A stretch of 15,168 nt of DNA from positions 1 to 15,168 of the forward strand of contig JACMPN010000302.1 in the NCBI GenBank assembly GCA_014377495.1, given 5' to 3'. The position numbers and the translations under genes are program-made. The notes beneath the pieces are model-generated. The model saw nothing but the letters and a program-made list of their open reading frames with translations, had not been told where the DNA came from and did not search any database. Source of the stretch: Candidatus Sericytochromatia bacterium (GTDB taxonomy: Bacteria > Cyanobacteriota > Sericytochromatia > JACMPN01). This document shows, in pieces, positions 7,010 to 15,168 of the stretch (positions are counted from its first letter, which is position 1; each line of letters begins with the position of its first letter).

Positions 7010-7141
7010 CCGGTCGTCGCCGCCGTCCACTCCGACATGGACGCCGAGATCGCTGCCCTCGAAGCCCGTCGTGACAAGACCCGGAACCTCAAGCAGGGGC
7101 TGATGCAGGAGTTGCTGACCGGGAGGATACGGTTGGTCTAA
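7010..7141 (+). pseudogene. hsdS: hsdS remnant, C-terminal end only
   Basis: These bases encode, in one open frame ending TAA, a segment reading VVAAVHSDMDAEIAALEARR, then DKTRNLKQGLMQELLTGRIR and LV. This is the characteristic final conserved coiled-coil and tail of type I restriction HsdS specificity subunits. The target-recognition domains and the rest of the roughly 400-residue gene are missing: upstream in this frame the similarity stops around position 7010, and the small acidic gene ends at 6968. There is no ribosome site for a short product. It is best read as the stub left by a deletion that also removed hsdM, since that gene is nowhere in the window. Confidence 0.85.
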
Positions 7142-7162
7142 CTATGTCGCAGCGTTGACCGA

Positions 7163-8317
7163 TCACAGAGCGGCGGCGGGTCCGATTGAGGTGACGGTCA
7201 CCTGACGGTTCGAAAGGGCCTGCTGACCGACAACCAAATATGGATCATCTGAGACCAAAGCGCTGAGAACGTCGTCCAAAAGGGTATCTTCAAACGCACA
7301 GCGGGCGATCTCATTGCTTTCGGCGTCACGCAGGCTGAAACTAAGGCGATCTCTATCGCACTCTTGAACAAAACCCTCCCGAGCAAAGTATGTATGACCA
7401 GCCACCACGCGCTGCATCTCTGCTCGCACCCGTTGTGCGGCCTGCCGATTCAAGGTGAATGGGCGGCCCACCCGTCGGCCCACCAAGCGACCGCCAATTT
7501 CCACGTCCGTGACAAGACCTCTGAGCGGTGGCGTGAGTTGCTCCAGTGCCTCGACGGTCGCCCGCCAATCTGCGTCTATCGCCACGTTGGCAGGCTCATC
7601 GGCATGCAGCCACTGCAATCCAAGTTGAAGCATCTCACCGGCGAGTTTTAACAACTCCGCTTCTGGGTGCCGTGCACCGTCAACCGCTTGCGTCGTGTGA
7701 TCGGGGAAAACCGGGGCTGCAAAGGTCACTTCGAGGCTGTTGAATGCGACGGCTGCCAACGGCAGTTCAAAGAGTCGTCTCAAGGATCCCAACAGCACTT
7801 CACCAGGCTGAAGTCTTTCCAGGCCCCGCTCCAGCAGCACTTTCAGCGCACCCGTCACCCCGTCCATGAGGCGCTTCATCACAGCTGGCGTGACTCGCTG
7901 AGCCGTCAACTCCGTTCCGCTAAGCTTCACCGTTAACAAAGGGCCAAAGGCTGGCCACAAGTACGCACCCGGGCGTGGCCAGCAATCGTCCGGCAGGTCC
8001 GCAGGATTGACTTGCCAGACGGCTCGGACGGACCCGTCGAAACACTGATCGATGATCCAGGTCCAAGGCTGCAACAGCGCATTCCGTGTCGGCATCGCCC
8101 CTGACCGCAAGGCGTCTACCGTGGATCCGTCGGTTGGCACCACCAGGTATCGAAAGGCCTCCGGCCCCTGATCACAAAGATGAGCAAGCAGCAAATTGCC
8201 TTCACTGTTGCGGCACGTAAAAGTTTGGGGGCCCTCGAACGCATAGAGCACATCAATGGGCGTAAATGCGCCGATCCAGGTTGGATCAAGGTGATGGCCC
8301 TGGAGATCCCACGTCAT
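7163..8317 (-). CDS. Uncharacterised protein, larger member of an inverted two-gene cassette
   Basis: The 384-residue product starts at an ATG at 8317 with GAGG about 8 bases upstream; the ATG overlaps the stop of the preceding gene as ATGA. Residues about 15-110 look beta-rich (YAFEGPQTFTCRNSEG, LLLAHLCDQ, FRYLVVPTDG), resembling the N-terminus of proteins I associate tentatively with the DUF6575 group. The middle (about 130-245) is helical with Leu/Glu repeats, and the rest is mixed. No signal peptide, transmembrane segment, Walker motif or nuclease motif was found. It lies on the opposite strand inside a broken type I restriction locus, between the hsdS stub and hsdR. Function is unknown; a defence or regulatory role is suggested only by location. 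Confidence 0.7.
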   Translation of the reverse strand: MTWDLQGHHLDPTWIGAFTPIDVLYAFEGPQTFTCRNSEGNLLLAHLCDQGPEAFRYLVVPTDGSTVDALRSGAMPTRNALLQPWTWIIDQCFDGSVRAVWQVNPADLPDDCWPRPGAYLWPAFGPLLTVKLSGTELTAQRVTPAVMKRLMDGVTGALKVLLERGLERLQPGEVLLGSLRRLFELPLAAVAFNSLEVTFAAPVFPDHTTQAVDGARHPEAELLKLAGEMLQLGLQWLHADEPANVAIDADWRATVEALEQLTPPLRGLVTDVEIGGRLVGRRVGRPFTLNRQAAQRVRAEMQRVVAGHTYFAREGFVQECDRDRLSFSLRDAESNEIARCAFEDTLLDDVLSALVSDDPYLVVGQQALSNRQVTVTSIGPAAAL

Positions 8318-8691
8318 GTCACGGCCTCAACGGTGCCGAACGGCAACCTGCGGTCCATTTCAGCAGTGGGCCACCACGTTGTATGCGATGGCTGACTGCC
8401 CAAGGTCATCTTGGTCCGCCCATAGTCCGAAATCAACGTACCAATGGCGAGGTATCGGCCTAGGCGTTGATAGTTGTCAGCATGGACACAGGCTTCGTCC
8501 TTGTTCCGAAACAGAGAAAGGCCCTTGCGCAAGCAGGGATCTTTGCCCAGCCATGTCTTGGCCTCTTCCGCAGTGACAAAGTCGTCAGGCTGTAACTGCG
8601 TGTCCTTGACAATGCGGTACACGGTGCCGGCGGCGGTCTCTGCATCCGCGGGTGGGCAAGTGCCAAGGCAAGCTTCGGTAGACGCAGTCAC
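8314..8691 (-). CDS. Small uncharacterised protein, first gene of the inverted cassette
   Basis: I choose the GTG at 8691, because GGGAGG ends six bases before it; an earlier GTG at 8706 would overlap that site. The 125-residue product has a CLGTC pair near the N-terminus, a DPCLRKGLSLFRN segment in the middle and a distinctive PSHTTWWP motif at residues 101-108. Small proteins with this order of motifs, a DPCL..GLS.F block followed by SHTTWWP, are familiar to me as conserved hypothetical proteins without an assigned role. The stop overlaps the ATG of the larger gene by four bases, so the two are translationally coupled and probably work together. Four cysteines (8, 12, 53, 68) could bind metal, but the spacing is not diagnostic. 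Confidence 0.68.
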   Translation of the reverse strand: MTASTEACLGTCPPADAETAAGTVYRIVKDTQLQPDDFVTAEEAKTWLGKDPCLRKGLSLFRNKDEACVHADNYQRLGRYLAIGTLISDYGRTKMTLGSQPSHTTWWPTAEMDRRLPFGTVEAVT

Positions 8692-8962
8692 CAAATTCCT
8701 CCCCACGGCCCAGGTACGATCGTCAGCGGGTCAGCAGCAAGGCTGTGAACTCATCCTTTTTCGATAATGATACCGTCCCCGCTAGGCCAATACACCATCT
8801 TGAACACGGAAGGTCGGCCAGCCTGCTGTGCCACCTTGCGGCGGCCATAGCCAAACGCTGGCCAGACGGGCAGACTTATATCGCCCTCACATGCCAACGC
8901 TTGATCATTGCGGGATCCCGTTGACGCCATTCAGACCACCGAGACGTCGCCAGGGAACCGAC

Positions 8963-10689
<1,727 letters not shown>

Positions 10690-10697
<8 letters not shown>

Positions 10698-11439
10698 AAC
10701 GCAGGAAGTCACCGTCAGCGGCATCAAGGTCTCGATCGTCCGCAAGGCGATCAAAAATCTGCATCTGGGGGTTTACCCGCCCAACGGGCATGTGCGTGTG
10801 GCGGCGCCTTTGGCGGTGTCCAATGACGCCGTGCGTTTGGCAGTCATCGGGCGACTGGGCTGGATCAAGCGTCAACAAGCCAAGTTCAAGGCGCAGCCAC
10901 GACAATCCAAGCGGACGATGGTTGATGGCGAAAGTCACTACTTCCTCGGACGACGTTACCGCCTTCGGATCGTCGAACTGGCGAGTGCAGGGGCCGCCGT
11001 GATCCCTTCGCGCAGCGTTTTGGAGTTGCATTTACGTTCGGGGTCGGATACGGCTGCCAGAGCGCGCCTTTTACACCGCTGGTACCGCGAGCGCCTGCGT
11101 GAACTCATTCCGCCGCTGTTGACGACATGGGAGGCCCGATTGGGCGTGACGGTCAACGACTGGGGCATCAAGCGGATGAAAACCAAATGGGGTGGCTGCA
11201 ATGTGGATGCCCGCCGCATCTGGCTGAATCTCGAATTGGCCAAGAAGCCAGTGACCTGCCTGGAGTACGTCATCGTCCACGAGTTGTCCCACCTGCTGGA
11301 ACGGCATCACAACGATCGTTTCACGGCACTGATGGACCGGCATCTACCCACTTGGCGGCAGGTACGGCAGGAGCTGAATTCGGCGCCATTGGCTCATGAG
11401 ACGTGGGGGGCTGGTCCTGACTCACCTCACGGCTTATAA
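10690..11439 (+). CDS. YgjP/DUF45-type zinc metallopeptidase
   Basis: The ATG at 10690 overlaps the hsdR end by 8 bases (ATGACTGA), the coupling usual for this neighbour pair. The 249-residue product has the family layout. The N-terminal beta region (HLGVYPPNGHVRVAAP) is followed by WIKRQQAKF, and the conserved RMKTKWGGC block leads into the zinc motif H197-E-L-S-H201, with H207 in the HNDRF segment as a likely further ligand. These SprT/M48-like enzymes often sit directly after hsdR in type I restriction operons, though their job there is not established. Unlike hsdS and hsdR this gene shows no damage, so it may have an independent role or have lost its partner only recently. Confidence 0.9.
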
Positions 11440-11478
11440 CCAACTGGGCGTCGGTGCAGCAAAACCGCCCCGCCGCGT

Positions 11479-12750
11479 TCAGAGTTCCAGGTTGATGGTC
11501 CGCCCGGTGCGCTGCACCCTCGGCTGCGGACGGTCCGCACTGGTGCCGAGCAGTTCCGGAAAGTCCGCCTCATCCAGTTTGGTCAGCGGGCAGCGCTCAC
11601 AGTTGCCGTCAGTGATGCACCAGACCGTCCGATTCAAATGGCAGGCCGGCGCCGCCGCCCGGGTCCGCACGTAGCCGGACAGGATCAGCAACTCGCTGGC
11701 CCGGTGCCGGGCATCGGCCAGGGCCTTGGCCAGACGTCCCGTGTTGTCCTGCAAGGCGACCAGTTGGCGGGCCACATCCTCGGACAGGCCGGCGCTGAGT
11801 TCACTTTCGTGGCTGGCCCGGTCCAGTCGCTCGATCAACGCCGCCAGGTCCGGCAACTGCCAGGCAGCGGGCGCCGGCAACGGTGTCGGGGCCGCGGCGG
11901 CCGTCGGCACGGTCAGCACCGGCCCTGCCGCCACCCCCGCCAACAAGATCTGGACACTGCGGGCTGCCGCATCCCAGGATGGCAGGGCCGTTTCCGCCCG
12001 CCGGGACCAGGCGGCGATGGCGTCGTTGGCCTCGGTGGCGGCCAGGGACACGGACCACCCTGCTTTGCCGAGGCGTCCGGCTTCGCCGGCGATCGCCCCG
12101 ATCCGGGTGGACAGGCTTTGGGCTTCCGCCAGCAGGGCGGGCACCTGCCCCGCATCCGGCAGGACGACGGCCCGACCCGCCTGATGGACCGTGTGCCGAT
12201 GGGCCTCCGTCGTCTGCCAGACGGCATGCCACGCCTGCAGGTCCTCATATTGGGCCGCCTGCGCCCCTGCGGCCCGCTGCAGACCGGCACGGGCATCCTC
12301 CCAGGCAGTCTGCCAGCCGGCGAGGTGCTGGATCTCCCGGGTCAGGGACCGGACGGCCGAGTCCAGGTCGCCCCGTACGGCAAACGTCACCCGGGCCAGC
12401 GTATCCACGTTTGCGGCGCTGCTGCCGAGCAGCCGCCCCCAGTCGTCGACGCGGGACCCCAGCCGCAGCATCGACGTGTCCAGGCCCGTACAGCTCCCAT
12501 GCACCCGCTCCCACAGGGCGAGCAGGTCTTGGCGGAGACCGTCCATGCCCGGCTCCTGCCACGGCACCGAGAGGTCGCCGGAAGACGGGACACTCGGCAC
12601 GGGGGCAGGCCGGCGGGACTGCCAGACGGCGCCTCCCAGACACAGCAAAGCGGCGATCCCACCCAGCCAGGGGGACACGAGCACCAGTAAACCCGCCGCA
12701 ATGCCGGCTGCCGCCCACACGGGCGGCCGATCAGTCCTGTCGCCCGTCAA
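11479..12750 (-). CDS. Membrane-anchored helical protein with C-terminal four-cysteine cluster
   Basis: The TTG at 12750 is preferred because GAGGAG lies six bases upstream; an ATG at 12765 lacks such a site and a GTG at 12720 is further from any. The 423-residue product begins with two adjacent hydrophobic segments (about residues 11-25 and 28-43), likely a hairpin anchor. A long Ala-rich, helical, Trp-containing region to about residue 360 looks like coiled coil or helical bundle. It ends in C370-x7-C378-x5-C384-x2-C387, a spacing that could bind zinc or an iron-sulfur cluster. The helical part faintly recalls chemoreceptor signalling helices, but the hallmark tip sequence is absent. Family unknown. 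It overlaps the epimerase stop by 20 bases and is the last gene of that operon. Confidence 0.72.
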   Translation of the reverse strand: MTGDRTDRPPVWAAAGIAAGLLVLVSPWLGGIAALLCLGGAVWQSRRPAPVPSVPSSGDLSVPWQEPGMDGLRQDLLALWERVHGSCTGLDTSMLRLGSRVDDWGRLLGSSAANVDTLARVTFAVRGDLDSAVRSLTREIQHLAGWQTAWEDARAGLQRAAGAQAAQYEDLQAWHAVWQTTEAHRHTVHQAGRAVVLPDAGQVPALLAEAQSLSTRIGAIAGEAGRLGKAGWSVSLAATEANDAIAAWSRRAETALPSWDAAARSVQILLAGVAAGPVLTVPTAAAAPTPLPAPAAWQLPDLAALIERLDRASHESELSAGLSEDVARQLVALQDNTGRLAKALADARHRASELLILSGYVRTRAAAPACHLNRTVWCITDGNCERCPLTKLDEADFPELLGTSADRPQPRVQRTGRTINLEL

Positions 12751-13735
12751 AGCCGTGCTCCTCATACCAGGCCAGGGTCTCGTACAGGCGCTCCGCCAGG
12801 GGCCGGGCCTGGAATCCCAGCTCTGCGCTGGCTTTGCTGCAGTCGTAGTAGAGATCCAGATTGGCCAGCGTGACCATCTCCGAGGTCAGCACCGGTTTGC
12901 GGCCCTGCAGCCGGGAGACGAGTCCCGCCAACCGGGCCATCGTCCGCATCGTCGTCTCGCCGATGGGCAGCGCCTTCTTTTGGCCGTAGTAAATGCGGAT
13001 CAGTTGCGAAAACTCGCGCCAGGAGAGGTTGTCCCCGCCGAGGATGTAGCGCTCGCCGCGCCGCCCCCGCGCCGCTGCCAGCAGGTGGCCCTCGACCACG
13101 TCCAGGACGTCGACGAAATTACAGCCGCCATAGGGGTAGAAAGGCAGCCAGCCCCGTTTGAGCAGCCGCAGCAGCGGCCCGAGGGCCCCCAGGCTGCCCG
13201 GCCCGAAAATGCCGGACGGATTGACGACGACCACATCCAGTTCGTCCGCCGTGGCCAGCACGCTCCGCTCGGCGGCATACTTCGTCGACATGTAGCCGAA
13301 ATCATGGTCGTCCCAGCTGTAGACCTGGGTCTCGTCGGCGCGCTCGGAAAACGGCGGGATGCCGATCGTGGCAACTGAACTCGTGTGGATCAAGCGGCCG
13401 ACGTCGGCATCGAGGCAGGCCTGCACAACATGGTCCGTGCCCTCGACGTTGACGGCGATCATCTTGTCCCGGTCGCCCGACCAAAGGCTGATCACCGCCG
13501 CCATGTGAAAGACCAGCTCACAGTCGGCGACTGCCCGGCGCACGGCATCCCCGTCACGCAGGTCCCCCACGTGGGTCTCCAGGCTCAGACCGTCCAGATG
13601 GGCCGTCTGTGCGGTCTCACGCCGCAAGATGCGCACGTCGGCACCCAGCGCCACCAGCCGGCGGGTCAGGTGTCCGCCGACGAATCCTGTGGCACCGGTG
13701 ACGAGCACCTTTTTGCCTGCAACGAAGTGCCCCAC
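12731..13735 (-). CDS. NAD(P)-dependent epimerase/reductase (extended SDR)
   Basis: The GTG at 13735 lies 10 bases after the stop of the upstream gene and just nine residues before the nucleotide-binding strand, so a start much later is excluded; its ribosome site is weak. The 334-residue product has T-G14-A-T-G17-F-V-G20 (TGxxGxxG), the catalytic Y148-M-S-T-K152 pair with a serine at about 119-120, and a typical SDR length. It resembles the 3-beta-hydroxysteroid dehydrogenase/dihydroflavonol reductase branch, including HpnA-like sugar epimerases linked to hopanoid loci. No hopanoid gene is nearby, so the substrate is open. It probably acts in the cytoplasm. It lies between two uncharacterised genes in one operon. 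Confidence 0.9.
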   Translation of the reverse strand: MGHFVAGKKVLVTGATGFVGGHLTRRLVALGADVRILRRETAQTAHLDGLSLETHVGDLRDGDAVRRAVADCELVFHMAAVISLWSGDRDKMIAVNVEGTDHVVQACLDADVGRLIHTSSVATIGIPPFSERADETQVYSWDDHDFGYMSTKYAAERSVLATADELDVVVVNPSGIFGPGSLGALGPLLRLLKRGWLPFYPYGGCNFVDVLDVVEGHLLAAARGRRGERYILGGDNLSWREFSQLIRIYYGQKKALPIGETTMRTMARLAGLVSRLQGRKPVLTSEMVTLANLDLYYDCSKASAELGFQARPLAERLYETLAWYEEHGFDGRQD

Positions 13736-13745
13736 TGTGCCCGCG

Positions 13746-14798
13746 TCAGACGAGGGTCGGCTGTCTGAGCAGCTCGGATGGACCTTCGGGCTGCCAGAAG
13801 CAGAACGACTCGGGAACCAGCGCCCGGCAGAACGCCGCATACGGCGCCCGCACGACCCGCTCGGCAAAGTCCTGCATCGTCTCGGCACTGGACAGCACCT
13901 GACGGAAGCCGAAGGGCAGGCCGTCACGGTGAGGCAGGATCAAGATGGAATGCTCACCGGTCAGATCCGTGTCCAACGGCACCATGACGAGCCGGGCCAC
14001 GTTGCCCAGGGCCTGATCGGCGTCATCCGGGTGGATCGCCGGCACAAAGTGGCTCAGCACCGTCATCGGCCGCACGTCGCCCTTGATCTCCATGTAATCG
14101 TCGATCCGCTCGACGATCTGCCCCATCAGGCGCCGGGCCGGCCAGCCCTGAGCCGGGGTGCCCTCGGTGACCATGTCGGTGATGGCGATGAACAGCGCCT
14201 GTGACCCGGGGAACAGAGTCATCGCGTTCATGAAGTCGGCCGGGACGATGTGCGTGCGCCAGAAGCGCTCCACCGCCGTCAGCGCCAGCCCGACGCCGTA
14301 TTCGATTTCCTGTTCGCTGGTCATGTCCAACGTGTTCAGGATGGGGGACTTGGCGTTCAGCAGGTTCATGCTGGCCTGTTGGGTGTCGAGAAGGAACTGC
14401 TCGTAGGGCTCGCAGTCGATGGCGTAAGAGCGCTGCAGGGCGACCCCGGCCGAATGGTCGAGCAGCGAGGCGAGGGTCTTCTGGAGCCGGCCGATCCACA
14501 TGTCGGCGTCTTCACCGGCAAACAGACATGGCCACCCCTTCGTCTCCAACAGGGCTGCGGCCAGCTCATGGCCGACGACGCCTTCGTTGAGCGGCACGTC
14601 CGCCAGGCTGATCACGATCCCGTCCGCCCGCACCTGGGCAGAGCCGACCGGGCTGCCGGTCAGGCGATCAAAAGAAAGCGGCAGGCCCGTGGCCATCAGA
14701 TCCGTCACCATGTGCTGGAGGCCCGCCGATGGGGCCGTCGGAAGGACGGTGGCCAGATGGGCGATGGCGTCTTGAGCCGTCTGGTGCAAAGTCGTCAC
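13746..14798 (-). CDS. Uncharacterised protein with a degenerate HExxH-like motif
   Basis: The GTG at 14798 has AGGAGA about 8 bases upstream. The 350-residue product has no signal peptide or transmembrane segment and I do not recognise the family. Residues 77-81 read H-E-L-A-A in the context GVVGHELAAALLETKGWP, which looks like a zinc-peptidase active-site helix (HELxH) whose second histidine has become alanine. About 35 residues later a LLDHSAGVALQRS segment follows, a layout also seen in peptidase-like proteins with a DH after the motif. If this is a true homolog, catalysis by the usual mechanism is unlikely and it may be a pseudoenzyme or binding protein. It is the first gene of the three-gene operon, 10 bases before the epimerase start. 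Confidence 0.6.
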   Translation of the reverse strand: MTTLHQTAQDAIAHLATVLPTAPSAGLQHMVTDLMATGLPLSFDRLTGSPVGSAQVRADGIVISLADVPLNEGVVGHELAAALLETKGWPCLFAGEDADMWIGRLQKTLASLLDHSAGVALQRSYAIDCEPYEQFLLDTQQASMNLLNAKSPILNTLDMTSEQEIEYGVGLALTAVERFWRTHIVPADFMNAMTLFPGSQALFIAITDMVTEGTPAQGWPARRLMGQIVERIDDYMEIKGDVRPMTVLSHFVPAIHPDDADQALGNVARLVMVPLDTDLTGEHSILILPHRDGLPFGFRQVLSSAETMQDFAERVVRAPYAAFCRALVPESFCFWQPEGPSELLRQPTLV

Positions 14799-15019
14799 GA
14801 AGATGTCTCCTCAGTTGGCGGAAGTGTCGGAGCCCTGACTGGCGCCTTGCACAGTGTAGCCGCCACCGCCGAAACGTGACTAGGCGCCAACATGAGCACA
14901 GTCGCCATGGGTTTTTTGTTTTTTGCCTGCCGGTGACAGCGCCGGGATCGGCATACTGGCACCATGGCCTGCATTCTGATCACCCGCCCTATCGAGGTCT
15001 TCACCCGGACTGGCGCGTC

Positions 15020-15168
15020 ATGCCCATGACGCCGGACTGGGGCTGGTCGGCCGGCGATACGACCAGCGCCTGGATGATCGGCATGATGACCCTGACCTAT
15101 CTGGGCTATCACTACGGGCTGTCGGCTGATCGCTTTCGCCATGGACTGGCCCGTCACGGCGAGTGCGT
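15020..15168 (+). CDS. Possible gene running off the right edge
   Basis: From an ATG at 15020 (a second at 15026) an open frame continues to the window end: MPMTPDWGWSAGDTTSAW, then a Met-rich hydrophobic stretch (MIGMMTLTYLGYHYGL) that could enter a membrane, then RFRHGLARHGEC. The same frame is open back past 14885 with a GTG at 14933, so the true start is not fixed, and no ribosome site precedes either ATG. The 220 bases between it and the divergent operon contain two T-runs (14912-14917, 14919-14924) and no clear promoter. I do not recognise the protein; the partial frame could also be spurious. Confidence 0.3.
   Translation, partial: MPMTPDWGWSAGDTTSAWMIGMMTLTYLGYHYGLSADRFRHGLARHGEC

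Noticed and set aside
8692..8962. The gap between the inverted cassette and hsdR as a possible insertion-sequence remnant or small RNA
   Set aside because: I found no terminal inverted repeats, transposase fragments or stable hairpin with a T-run; some AT-rich spots (such as near 8760-8772 and 8876-8882) could hold promoters but lack properly spaced partner boxes.
14957..14974. TGGCAC...TGCA resembling a sigma54 -24/-12 promoter before the right-edge gene
   Set aside because: The GG and GC elements are one base too far apart for the strict sigma54 spacing, and no activator site was seen.
14795..15157. Long minus-strand open frame beginning near the right edge
   Set aside because: The product is Arg/His/Ala-rich with no domain pattern, runs into the start of the HELAA-protein gene, and has no ribosome site; it looks like a chance frame in GC-rich DNA.

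Overview
The window is GC-rich bacterial DNA. The organism is probably diderm, because two genes encode predicted lipoproteins. Several starts are GTG or TTG backed by good Shine-Dalgarno sites, and the single tRNA has no encoded CCA tail. The species cannot be fixed from this window. The mix of a Pro/Ser-rich carboxypeptidase-regulatory-like lipoprotein, a TPR protein and a TldD/TldE pair suggests an environmental, poorly cultured lineage, which is only an impression.

Left part (1-6110): a minus-strand tRNA-Pro(GGG) with a recognisable promoter; a plus-strand lipoprotein ending at a strong bidirectional hairpin; a convergent TPR-repeat protein; a lipoprotein/MBL-fold hydrolase pair coupled so that the ribosome site of the second gene encodes the end of the first; and a two-gene tldD-tldE operon joined by a 4-base GTGA overlap.

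Middle part (6307-11439): an accessory island that reads as a decayed type I restriction-modification locus. In order it holds a HEPN-type protein with a small acidic partner, only the 3' end of an hsdS specificity gene, a two-gene cassette on the opposite strand (7163-8691), an hsdR gene broken by an in-frame TGA and by a large internal deletion, and an intact YgjP/DUF45-type metallopeptidase overlapping the hsdR end. No hsdM is present. The restriction enzyme is very likely dead, while the inverted two-gene cassette, the HEPN pair and the peptidase look intact.

Right part (11479-15168): a minus-strand three-gene operon. Its first gene encodes an uncharacterised protein resembling a metallopeptidase with a broken zinc motif (HELAA). 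The second is an NAD(P)-dependent epimerase/reductase, and the third is a membrane-anchored helical protein with a C-terminal four-cysteine cluster. A possible plus-strand gene runs off the right edge.

The best candidates for something undescribed are the inverted cassette inside the dead restriction locus, the HEPN/small-protein pair, and the two unknown proteins flanking the epimerase.
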